This document shows, piece by piece, positions 36,041 to 44,538 of a DNA stretch of 64,000 nucleotides (the stretch's first letter is position 1; each line of letters begins with the position of its first letter). The position numbers were made by a program, and so were the translations under genes. Origin of the DNA: Arthrobacter sp. MA-N2 (lineage in GTDB: Bacteria > Actinomycetota > Actinomycetes > Actinomycetales > Micrococcaceae). The notes below the pieces were generated by a model. That model was not told the DNA's origin, ran no database searches, and saw only the letters and a list, made by a program, of their open reading frames with translations. The DNA is taken from the NCBI RefSeq assembly GCF_000517125.1, contig NZ_KI912155.1, positions 3,398,034-3,462,033 of the forward strand, read 5' to 3'.

Positions 36041-37492
36041 ATGAGCCCCGCCGATTTGACGCCTGAAGAGATCCAGGCCTGCCTCAAGGTCTTGAACACG
36101 ATCCACGCCTACGACGAGGAGCACCCTGACTACCTCGCCGTCCGCCGTGCCACGGGAAAGATGTTCAAGGCTGTCAAGCGCCATCGCCGGGTCACCAAAC
36201 GGGACGAGATCGCCGAAGCGGACCGCGCTGTCCTCTCGCTGACCGCCACCGCTGCACCAGACAGGATCGACGACGAGACCCGCGGCAACAAACTAGCTAC
36301 GTCGGCCACAGGCGAGATCGCCGGCCACCTCATCCGCTCCAGGCCCTGCTACATCTGCAAGCAGCATTACACGCAGGTAGACGCCTTCTACCATCAGTTG
36401 TGTCCGGAATGCGCGGCGTTCAGCCATAGCAAGCGTGATGCCCGCACGGACCTCAGCGGACGACGCGCCCTGCTCACGGGCGGACGCGCCAAGATCGGCA
36501 TGTACATCGCCCTCCGACTTCTCCGCGACGGCGCACACACCACCATCACAACGCGTTTCCCCAAGGACGCCGCACGCCGCTTTGCCGCCATGGAGGACAG
36601 CGCGGACTGGCTGCACCGACTCAGGATTGTGGGCATCGACCTCCGGGATCCCTCACAGGTCATGGCGCTCACGGACTCCCTCAACGAAGCCGGCCCGCTC
36701 GACATCATCATCAACAACGCCGCGCAAACGGTCCGGCGCTCCGGGAATGCGTACAAGCCCCTCGTCGATGCCGAGGATGAGCCACTGCCCGAGGCCCTTC
36801 AGGCAGCCAACGGCGGTCCGGAGCTGGTCACCTTCGGCCATGCCCACGACAAGCACCCCTTGGCCATCACCCAAAGCGTCACCGATCATCCCGTGCTGGC
36901 AGGTGATGCGATTACCTCACTCGCGTTGTCCACCGGGTCGGCGTCATTGGAGCGAATCACCATGGGGACCGCGATCGACGCCGGCGGCTTGGTTCCTGAC
37001 CTTGCGACCATCAACAGCTGGACGCAAGTACTGGACGAGGTTGATCCCTTGGAATTGCTTGAGGTTCAACTCTGCAATGTCACGGCACCTTTCCTCTTGG
37101 TCAGCCGTCTCCGCGGGGCGATGAAGCGCTCCACTGCACATCGGAAGTACATCGTGAACGTCTCGGCCATGGAAGGGCAGTTCTCCCGCGCTTACAAGGG
37201 CCCCGGGCACCCGCATACCAACATGGCGAAGGCTGCGTTGAACATGATGACGCGAACCAGCGCGCAAGAGATGCTGGACACTGACGGGATCCTGATGACC
37301 GCCGTCGACACCGGCTGGATCACCGACGAACGACCGCATTACACCAAAGTCCGGCTCATGGAGGAAGGCTTCCACGCACCGCTCGACTTGGTGGATGGCG
37401 CGGCCCGCGTCTACGACCCCATAGTGATGGGCGAAAACGGCGAAGACCAGTACGGTGTCTTCCTGAAGGACTACAAGCCCTCCCCCTGGTAA
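36041..37492 (+). CDS. Zinc-ribbon SDR-like oxidoreductase, catalytic Tyr absent
   Basis: A 483-residue protein. Residues 1-95 are a helical N-terminal domain. A zinc ribbon follows (C103-x2-C106 and C121-x2-C124), then an SDR domain from about 140. The nucleotide-binding motif TGGRAKIG (146-153) and NNAAQT are present, and Ser375 is at the usual place. The YxxxK motif reads T393-N-M-A-K397, so the Tyr is missing while the Lys is kept. Similar multi-domain proteins occur in actinobacteria and some eukaryotes. The reaction is unknown, and it could be a binding protein or an enzyme with altered chemistry. Confidence 0.85.
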   Translation: MSPADLTPEEIQACLKVLNTIHAYDEEHPDYLAVRRATGKMFKAVKRHRRVTKRDEIAEADRAVLSLTATAAPDRIDDETRGNKLATSATGEIAGHLIRSRPCYICKQHYTQVDAFYHQLCPECAAFSHSKRDARTDLSGRRALLTGGRAKIGMYIALRLLRDGAHTTITTRFPKDAARRFAAMEDSADWLHRLRIVGIDLRDPSQVMALTDSLNEAGPLDIIINNAAQTVRRSGNAYKPLVDAEDEPLPEALQAANGGPELVTFGHAHDKHPLAITQSVTDHPVLAGDAITSLALSTGSASLERITMGTAIDAGGLVPDLATINSWTQVLDEVDPLELLEVQLCNVTAPFLLVSRLRGAMKRSTAHRKYIVNVSAMEGQFSRAYKGPGHPHTNMAKAALNMMTRTSAQEMLDTDGILMTAVDTGWITDERPHYTKVRLMEEGFHAPLDLVDGAARVYDPIVMGENGEDQYGVFLKDYKPSPW

Positions 37493-37516
37493 TCCAGGTG
37501 GAGGGCCCCGGGCCCG

Positions 37517-38368
37517 TTAGGTCAGTCGGGTGATCTCGACCGTCACCGTAAGGCCCGAGCCGCCGCCCCCGGACAGGATGCCCTTCAAGGGAGGAACATC
37601 CCGGTAGTCCCGACCGCGGGCCACAGTGACGTGGAGATCGCCCGCGGGCTTGTGGTTGGTGGGGTCCCAGCTACGCCATTCTCCGTCCCACCATTCCAGC
37701 CAAGCATGAGACTGGCCAGCGACCGTCTCGCCGATCTGCGCCGCCGGACGCGGATGGATATAACCGGACACGTACCGTGCAGGAATGCCGCAGCTGCGAA
37801 GCGAGCCGATGGCCAGATGCGCGAGGTCCTGGCAGACTCCTTGACGCTGGTTCCAGGCCTGCTCGGCGTTGGTGGTCACGCCCGTGGTGCCTTTCACGTA
37901 ACTCATTTCGCCGTGCATCCATTCGAAGATCGCCATGGCTGTCTCATGAGGGTTCTTGCCGGCGACGACTGTGGGAACGATGCCAAGGACTTCCTCGCCG
38001 GGCCCGCTCAGCTGCGATTGCGGCAGCCAGTCACTGAACTGGTCCCGGATCTCGTCCGAGGCCAGCACATCCCAGCCAACGATCTCTTCGTCCAAGGCCA
38101 CCCGTTCCACCCGATGGACCTCGACGGTGGTGGTGGCCACGACTTCGAGGCGCTCGTGCGGCATCTGCATGTCGAAACCGGTCACCCTGGTGCCCCAATA
38201 GTCGCGGTAGGTGCTCACGGCAGCTTGCGACGGCGTAATCTTCAACGAGGATTCAAGCACCACTTGCTGCGGATCAGTCAAAGGCGTCATGCGTGCCTCG
38301 TTGTACGACAAGGTCACTCTGCGGTTGTATTTGTAGGCCGTCTTGTGGACGATGCTCAGCCGGGTCAT
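37517..38368 (-). CDS. Transglutaminase-like cysteine peptidase-fold protein
   Basis: A 283-residue protein with an N-terminal beta domain (SYNEARMTPLTDPQQ) and a transglutaminase core. The catalytic triad is visible as Cys in RQGVCQDLAHLAIG, His in GQSHAWLEWW and Asp in SWDPTNHKPAG. There is no signal peptide, so it is cytoplasmic. Its ATG overlaps the stop of the alpha-E gene as ATGA. With the ATP-grasp gene it forms a set that comparative genomics has linked to peptide synthesis or protein modification. It probably hydrolyses or transfers amide bonds. Confidence 0.88.
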   Translation of the reverse strand: MTRLSIVHKTAYKYNRRVTLSYNEARMTPLTDPQQVVLESSLKITPSQAAVSTYRDYWGTRVTGFDMQMPHERLEVVATTTVEVHRVERVALDEEIVGWDVLASDEIRDQFSDWLPQSQLSGPGEEVLGIVPTVVAGKNPHETAMAIFEWMHGEMSYVKGTTGVTTNAEQAWNQRQGVCQDLAHLAIGSLRSCGIPARYVSGYIHPRPAAQIGETVAGQSHAWLEWWDGEWRSWDPTNHKPAGDLHVTVARGRDYRDVPPLKGILSGGGGSGLTVTVEITRLT

Positions 38369-39291
38369 GAAACTTCTCCCACCCAGGCCAGTTCATCCGC
38401 CTGATTGAAGTACTTACGTGAAATCGCGTCGGAGGCCTGAGTGACCGCCTTCTGCACCCGGTCCATATGCTCGGGCAGCTCGGACATGAGGTCGTCCGTG
38501 CGGTGGAACTCAAGGAAGGTGCGGGCCTGGCCGACGATCCGACGGGCGTCATTAATGAAGCCCACCCGCTGGGCGGAGGGATCCAGCTTGGCGAGGCACT
38601 CATCGGCGTCGCGCAAGGCGAAAACGATGGAGCGTGGGAACAAGCGGTCCAGCAAAAGGAATTCGGCGGCGTGTTGGTCTCCGAAGGCCGCCCGCCGGGT
38701 CCGCAGGAACGACTCGTAAGCGCCAGCACAGCGCAGCATGTTCACCCAGGACATTCCGGCGGACAGGACATCCCGGGTGGACAGCATGCGCGCAGTCATG
38801 TCGGCGCGTTCGAGCGAGCGGCCCAGGACCAGGAAGAGCCAGCTTTCGTCGTGGCTCACCGTGGTGTCCGCGAGGCCCCTGACCATGGCGGTGCGTTCCA
38901 GCACCCAGTTGCAGAAACGGTACGTTCCCACCACATCCTTACGGTGCTGGTTCAGCCCGTAGTACGTGGTGTTGAGGCTTTCCCACAGCGAAGAGGACAC
39001 CGTCTCGCGTGCCCGACGCGCATTCTCCCGCGCAGCGCTCAGCGAACCGGCAATGGACGTTGCACTCGTCTTGTCGTAGGCGAGGGCATGGAGCAGCTCG
39101 GGCAGGCCGAATTCTTCGCTCTGGGGACGGGCGCCCATGACGGCAAGCAGTTCCCTGGCCACACTCCGCTGCTCCTCGAGCGGAAGGTGGTTCAGGCGTT
39201 CGAGATGGACGTCCAGGATCCTGGCCGTTCCGTCGGCCCGCTCAACATAGCGGCCGATCCAGAAAAGGGATTCAGCAATACGGCTCAGCAT
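38365..39291 (-). CDS. Alpha-E domain protein (DUF403)
   Basis: A 308-residue all-helical protein with the alpha-E signature MLSRIAESLFWIGRYVERADGTA region at the N-terminus and VLERTAMVRGLADTTVSHDESWLFLVLGR in the centre. No known catalytic motif is present. The family nearly always occurs with a transglutaminase and a permuted ATP-grasp, as here, so it is probably the third subunit or a substrate-binding partner. The start is ATG, 69 nt after the ATP-grasp stop. Confidence 0.9.
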   Translation of the reverse strand: MLSRIAESLFWIGRYVERADGTARILDVHLERLNHLPLEEQRSVARELLAVMGARPQSEEFGLPELLHALAYDKTSATSIAGSLSAARENARRARETVSSSLWESLNTTYYGLNQHRKDVVGTYRFCNWVLERTAMVRGLADTTVSHDESWLFLVLGRSLERADMTARMLSTRDVLSAGMSWVNMLRCAGAYESFLRTRRAAFGDQHAAEFLLLDRLFPRSIVFALRDADECLAKLDPSAQRVGFINDARRIVGQARTFLEFHRTDDLMSELPEHMDRVQKAVTQASDAISRKYFNQADELAWVGEVS

Positions 39292-39360
39292 GGGGCTGTG
39301 CCTCCTTCGGGTCCTGCGTTGCGACGATGAATGTAACCGGTCCGGACATGGCGTGACGGA

Positions 39361-40917
39361 TCACTGCTGTTGGTCCGATTGCCGGTCCCGCCAGTTGCTT
39401 TCGACTGGCCAGACCGAGACCTGTTCGCGGACCGTGATGGAGGATCGGGGCATCTCCGCGGCGGGCAGTTGCGGGGAATCCGAAAGCACCCAGGTGTCTT
39501 TGGAGCCACCACCCTGGGATGAATTCACGATCAGCGAGCCTTCCTTAAGGGCCACCCGGGTCAGGCCACCGGGCAGCACCCAGACGTCGTCGCCGTCGTT
39601 GACCGCAAATGGACGCAAGTCCACATGCCGTGGACCGAACCGGTCCCCGGCGAGCGTAGGCACGGTGGAGAGCTGCAGCACCGGTTGGGCGATCCATCCC
39701 CGGGGATCCGCCAACACCCGCTTCCGCAAAGCATCCAGCTCCTCGCGTGAAGCATCAGGACCGATCACCAGGCCCTTGCCGCCGGAACCATCCACCGGCT
39801 TGACCACGAGTTCCTCAAGGCGGTCCAGGACTTGCTCGCGGGCTTCTTTCTCTTCCAGCCGGAACGTCTCCACATTGGCGATGACCGGCTCTTCGTGCAG
39901 GTAATAGCGAATCAGATCGGGAACATAGGAATAGACCAGCTTGTCATCGGCCACCCCGTTGCCGACCGCGTTCGCGATCGTCACCCCGCCGGCCCGGGCT
40001 GCGTTCACCAGTCCCGGACATCCGAGCATGGAATCCGAGCGGAACTGCAACGGATCCAGGAATTCGTCGTCAATGCGCTTGTAAATCACATCCACGCGCT
40101 GTTCACCGGCCGTGGTCCGCATGTATACCCGGTTTCCACGGCAGATAAGGTCCCTGCCTTCCACCAGTTCCACGCCCATCAAACCCGCCAGCAGCGTGTG
40201 TTCGAAGTACGCGCTGTTGAAGACCCCGGGCGTCAACACCACGACTGTCGGGTCATCGACCCCTGACGGCGCCGTCTTCCGGAGGGCCGACAGCAAGCGG
40301 CGCGGGTATTCCTCCACGGGCCGGATGTGTTGCTGCCCGAAGGCCTCCGGCAGACCCTTCGCCATCGCCCGCCGGTTCTCCAGCACATACGACACTCCCG
40401 AAGGGACCCTCACGTTGTCCTCCAGCACCCGGAACGTGCCTGCCGCATCACGGACCACGTCGATGCCGGACACGTGCACGCGCACGCCACCGGCCGGCTC
40501 GAATCCATGGACCGCCCGGTGGAAGTGCGCACTTGTGGTCACCAAAGCACGGGGCACCACACCGTCCGCGACCACCGCCATCCGCCCGTAGACATCGTCC
40601 AGGAATGCTTCAAGCGCGCGCACACGCTGCGCTACCCCACGCTCCAGAACATCCCACTCATCAGCCGGAATCACCCGCGGCACGATATCCAAAGGGAAGG
40701 GCCGCTCCTCCCCCGCATAATCGAAGGTCACGCCGCGGTCCAGGAAGGTCCGCGCCATCGACTCGGCACGAGCACTCACATCGGCAAGCGAAAGCTCGCG
40801 AAGCGCGCCGTCTACCTGGCCGTAGGATTTTCGGGCAATCGTGCCCGGGGTGAACATTTCGTCGTAGGCGCCGGAACGGGCGGCGGCCTCGGAGTAATCC
40901 CGGAATAGCTCAGACAT
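39361..40917 (-). CDS. Circularly permuted type 2 ATP-grasp protein
   Basis: A 518-residue amidoligase-type protein. Features are the N-terminal DYSEAAARSGAYDEMF, DVVRDAAGTFRVLEDNVRVPSG, and the nucleotide-binding VVKPVDGSGGKGLVIGP in the second half. These match the permuted ATP-grasp family (DUF404/DUF407). By family inference it makes amide bonds between a carboxylate and an amine with ATP. The ATG at 40917 was preferred over an upstream in-frame start that lacks family similarity; only a weak AGGTGA lies 13-15 nt upstream. It heads the ATP-grasp/alpha-E/transglutaminase operon. Confidence 0.88.
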   Translation of the reverse strand: MSELFRDYSEAAARSGAYDEMFTPGTIARKSYGQVDGALRELSLADVSARAESMARTFLDRGVTFDYAGEERPFPLDIVPRVIPADEWDVLERGVAQRVRALEAFLDDVYGRMAVVADGVVPRALVTTSAHFHRAVHGFEPAGGVRVHVSGIDVVRDAAGTFRVLEDNVRVPSGVSYVLENRRAMAKGLPEAFGQQHIRPVEEYPRRLLSALRKTAPSGVDDPTVVVLTPGVFNSAYFEHTLLAGLMGVELVEGRDLICRGNRVYMRTTAGEQRVDVIYKRIDDEFLDPLQFRSDSMLGCPGLVNAARAGGVTIANAVGNGVADDKLVYSYVPDLIRYYLHEEPVIANVETFRLEEKEAREQVLDRLEELVVKPVDGSGGKGLVIGPDASREELDALRKRVLADPRGWIAQPVLQLSTVPTLAGDRFGPRHVDLRPFAVNDGDDVWVLPGGLTRVALKEGSLIVNSSQGGGSKDTWVLSDSPQLPAAEMPRSSITVREQVSVWPVESNWRDRQSDQQQ

Positions 40918-41030
40918 GGGATTCAGACAATCACCTTTTCGATTACGAACACATTTCGCGTCCTGCATTTTGCGACTCCAGGTTCGATCCCGGTTCGCGT
41001 TCCACCTCTTGCATGCTTCAAGGTTGACGA

Positions 41031-41909
41031 ATGCACCCCAAGCGTCTTCCGGCACCCGTCTCCCGAGTGGGAGCAGGGATTGTCATGGCAGTGGCAGCCA
41101 CTGGGCTTGCCTTCATTGTCCACACCCTGATTTCCCCCATCCCTGCCATGACGGCGGCTGTAGCGCTGGGTTTGCTAGCTGCAAATATACCGGGCACGGC
41201 GGCATGGGCCGCCGGACGCGCCCGCCCGGGCCTGGACTTCGCCGGCAAGCACCACATGCGGGCAGGCATCGTCCTGCTGGGCTTGAAGGTCAGTGTTGTG
41301 GACGTCCTTGACCTTGGCGGGTTCGCGCTCGTGCTGATTGCCGCCGTCGTACTCCTCAGTTTCGCCGGCACGTATGGGCTCGCCCGCTTATTAAAGCTTC
41401 CACGGGATGGTGCCATGGGGCTGACCCCGGAACGGTTCGGCGCATGGACCGGCGCCTCAGTCCACGACGTGGGTCAAGTGGTTGCCACCGCACAGACTGC
41501 CGGTCCGGCGGCCGTGGGACTCGCCGTCGTCGTGAAACTGACGCGCGTGATCCTCCTGGCCCCCGTCGTTGCCGTACGGCCTCACGCAACGATGGTCCAT
41601 GGGGCGGAAGTCGCGCAACGGCATCGAGGCGAACGACGACGGCAAGTTCCCACCGATCGTTCCCCTTTTCGTCCTTGGATTCATCGCCATGGTAGCTGCC
41701 CGTTCACTGGGTTGGCTCAGCCCGGGCGTTCTGGAGGCCGCGGGAGGAATCCAGGACATACTGCTAGCTCCGCCTTGTTCGGGCTGGGTTCGGCGGTCCG
41801 CATCCGCACGTTGTTGCACACCGGGGTCCGCGCAGTGCTGGTTGCCCTGGGCTCCTGGCTCCTCATCGCGTTGCTGGGCTTGGGCGCCGCAGGGCTCATG
41901 ATTAGATAG
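41031..41909 (+). pseudogene. YeiH-type putative sulfate exporter, decayed
   Basis: A 292-codon open frame clearly derived from a YeiH/UPF0324 membrane transporter. The N-terminal half (HHMRAGIVLLGLKVSVVDVL) and GASVHDVGQVVATAQTAGPA are normal. Three lesions are visible. About 50 residues expected between PRDGAM and GLTPERFGAW near 41415 are missing. Near 41570-41590 the family sequence moves to the +1 frame (GKFPPIVPLFVLGFIAMVAA is read there). Near 41765 it returns to the first frame (ALFGLGSAVRIRTLLHTG). No stop arises, so the frame looks intact, but some 60 residues are out of frame. Either the gene is dying or the sequence has errors. Confidence 0.8.
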
Positions 41910-41913
41910 TTGA

Positions 41914-44538
41914 GTGTCGAATCACAATCTGGCGTGCGCTGAGGCCGCCACCCGTTCAGCCCTGATCAGCACCCACAGCTACGATGTCTCACTCGACGTC
42001 CGCGAAGCAGCGGACCCCGAGGTGGCCGGGTACACAAGCCGCAGCGTCATCAACTTCTCCGCCGAGCCCGGCGCGTCCACGTTCTTGGACTTCATCCACG
42101 GCGGAGTGCACAGCGTCTTCCTCAATGGGAAAGGACTTGACGTCGCTGCGGTGGTGGACGGCGACAGGATCCGCCTCGAAAACCTTCAGCCCGAAAATCA
42201 AGTCACCATCACCGGTACGGCCCTTTACAGCCGGTCCGGGGAAGGACTGCACCGCTTCGTCGATCCGGCCGACGGACAGTGCTACCTCTACACACAATAT
42301 GAACCGGCGGATGCCCGCCGCGTCTTCGCGAATTTCGAGCAACCGGACCTGAAAGCCGAATTCACCTTCCATGTCATGGCGCCGTCCGGGTGGCAGGTGG
42401 CTTCGAACGGCGCCGAAGCCGCCCGAACGCAACTGACCAGCGATCCTGCCACGAGCCGCTGGGACTTCGCCACCACCAAGCGGATGTCCACCTACATCAC
42501 CACCGTCCTGGCCGGCCCCTATTTCCGCGCCACGGATCACTGGAGCAAGACGCTCGACGACGGGACCAGCCTCGAGGTTCCGCTGGCGCTTTACTGCCGC
42601 GCGTCGATGCAGGAGTCCTTCGACGCGGCCGAACTTTTCCGCTTGACGAAGAAGGGCTTGGACTTCTTCAACGAGCTCTTCGACTATCCCTATCCCTGGG
42701 GCAAGTACGATCAGGCGTTCGTGCCCGAATACAACCTTGGTGCCATGGAAAATCCCGGACTGGTCACCTTCACCGAGAAGTACGTCTTCACGTCGCGGGC
42801 CACGGATGCGCAATACCAGGCCCGCGCCAATACCCTCATGCACGAGATGGCCCATATGTGGTTCGGTGACCTCGTGACGATGACCTGGTGGGATGATCTC
42901 TGGCTCAAGGAATCCTTCGCCGACTACATGGGCACCCTAGGCGTGGACAAGGCCACGGACTGGGACAGCGCCTGGGTGAATTTCGCGAACAAACGCAAGT
43001 CCTGGGCCTATGTGCAGGACCAGTTGCCCACGACGCACCCCATCGTTGCGGATATCCCCGACCTGGAAGCTGCCAAGCAGAACTTCGACGGCATTACCTA
43101 TGCCAAGGGCGCATCCGTCCTCAAGCAATTGGTGGCCTACGTCGGGTTCGAGGCGTTCATTGCCGGCTCGCGACGGTACTTCAGGGATCATGAATACGGC
43201 AACACCTCGCTCGCCGACCTCCTCCAAGCCTTGGGCACCGCATCGGGCCGGGACCTTGGAACGTGGGCCCGGCAGTGGCTGCAGACCTCGGGGATCTCCA
43301 CCATTGCGGCGGAGATCTCCGGGAGCGGCGATGCCATGGGGTCCGTTGCCCTGCGCCAGGATTCCGTAGACCCGGCCACAGGCAGGCAGGAACACCGCCC
43401 GCATAGGCTCAGGATCGGTCTCTACAATTTTGACGACGGCGGCAGCTTGCTCCGCACCGAGAGCGTCGAGATCGACGTTGAAGGGGCCGAGACCAGAGTG
43501 GACGCACTGGCAGGAAAGCCGCGCCCGGCCCTGCTCCTCGTCAACGACGACGACCTCAGCTACGCCAAGGTCCGGCTGGATGCGGCGTCCGAGGCAACGG
43601 TCCGTTCCTCCTTGGACCGCCTCAGCGATCCCATGGCCCGGGCGTTGTGTTGGACAGCCCTGTGGGATTCAGCGCGCGACGCCGTTACCCCGGCGGCGCT
43701 GTACGTCGCCGCCGTCGAACGCTTCGCCCCTGCCGAATCAGGGATCGGCGTGCTGCTGAACGTTTTGGGGAACGCAGTGACCGCCGTCGAGCGTTACATC
43801 CCGGCTCCGCAGCGTGGCGAGGTCCGGGAGAGACTGATGGCGAGCAGCGCGATGCAGCTGCGCACCTCCCGGCCGGGTTCAGACCAGCAACTTGCTTGGG
43901 CGAGGACCCTCGCCGAGTTGTCCCGTCATGATAGTGCCTACGTTGAGTTCCTCCGCGGTATCCTCTCGGGAAGCATCACAGTGGATGGACTGACGGTGGA
44001 CGCGGATCTTCGGTGGAGCCTGTGGCAAGCGCTGGCAGCCAATGGGGCGGCGGGCCTCGCTGAACTGGATGCCGAACTTTCCCGGGACCACACCGCTGCC
44101 GGACGCGAAGGCCATGCGTTGGCCGCTGCCGCCCGTCCCGAGGCGGCAGTCAAAGCAGCCGCATGGGATGCCGCAATCAACAACACCACGCTCTCGAACG
44201 AGATCCTGAGCGCGACGATCGCCGGCTTCTCCCTTGCCCCGTCAGGCCTGTTGGACGGTTTTGCCGGGCTATATTTCGATTGTCTGGAAAGTGTCTGGCA
44301 GTCCCGGAGCATCGAGATCGCGAGCCGGATTGTGCGCGGACTGTTCCCCTCGGCCCAGGACCTGTCCGGGGGAATGGCTCCGGCGGACCATCCGGTGCTC
44401 CGGCTTACGGACGATTGGCTTGCCACTCACCCGGCCGCCCCGCGCGCGCTCCAGCGCATCATCATTGAACAGCGGAGCCATATGTTCCGCGCATTGACGG
44501 CACAAGCCACGGGACGAGTCCTAGGGAACCCGGTGTAG
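41914..44538 (+). CDS. pepN: Aminopeptidase N (M1 family)
   Basis: An 874-residue zinc aminopeptidase that removes N-terminal residues from peptides. The exopeptidase motif GAMEN is at 276-280 and the zinc site HEMAH at 310-314 with Glu333 in WLKESFADY, the normal spacing. The C-terminal ERAP1-like helical domain fills residues 540-870. No signal peptide is present. The GTG at 41914 lies 4 nt after the yeiH remnant stop without a ribosome site, so its translation may depend on the upstream frame. Its last 18 nt overlap the 3' end of the lipoate ligase gene on the other strand. Confidence 0.95.
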   Translation: MSNHNLACAEAATRSALISTHSYDVSLDVREAADPEVAGYTSRSVINFSAEPGASTFLDFIHGGVHSVFLNGKGLDVAAVVDGDRIRLENLQPENQVTITGTALYSRSGEGLHRFVDPADGQCYLYTQYEPADARRVFANFEQPDLKAEFTFHVMAPSGWQVASNGAEAARTQLTSDPATSRWDFATTKRMSTYITTVLAGPYFRATDHWSKTLDDGTSLEVPLALYCRASMQESFDAAELFRLTKKGLDFFNELFDYPYPWGKYDQAFVPEYNLGAMENPGLVTFTEKYVFTSRATDAQYQARANTLMHEMAHMWFGDLVTMTWWDDLWLKESFADYMGTLGVDKATDWDSAWVNFANKRKSWAYVQDQLPTTHPIVADIPDLEAAKQNFDGITYAKGASVLKQLVAYVGFEAFIAGSRRYFRDHEYGNTSLADLLQALGTASGRDLGTWARQWLQTSGISTIAAEISGSGDAMGSVALRQDSVDPATGRQEHRPHRLRIGLYNFDDGGSLLRTESVEIDVEGAETRVDALAGKPRPALLLVNDDDLSYAKVRLDAASEATVRSSLDRLSDPMARALCWTALWDSARDAVTPAALYVAAVERFAPAESGIGVLLNVLGNAVTAVERYIPAPQRGEVRERLMASSAMQLRTSRPGSDQQLAWARTLAELSRHDSAYVEFLRGILSGSITVDGLTVDADLRWSLWQALAANGAAGLAELDAELSRDHTAAGREGHALAAAARPEAAVKAAAWDAAINNTTLSNEILSATIAGFSLAPSGLLDGFAGLYFDCLESVWQSRSIEIASRIVRGLFPSAQDLSGGMAPADHPVLRLTDDWLATHPAAPRALQRIIIEQRSHMFRALTAQATGRVLGNPV

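Noticed and set aside
41444..41901. Separate plus-strand genes inside the yeiH region
   Set aside because: They are pieces of the yeiH family sequence in shifted frames, used as evidence for the lesions rather than as genes.
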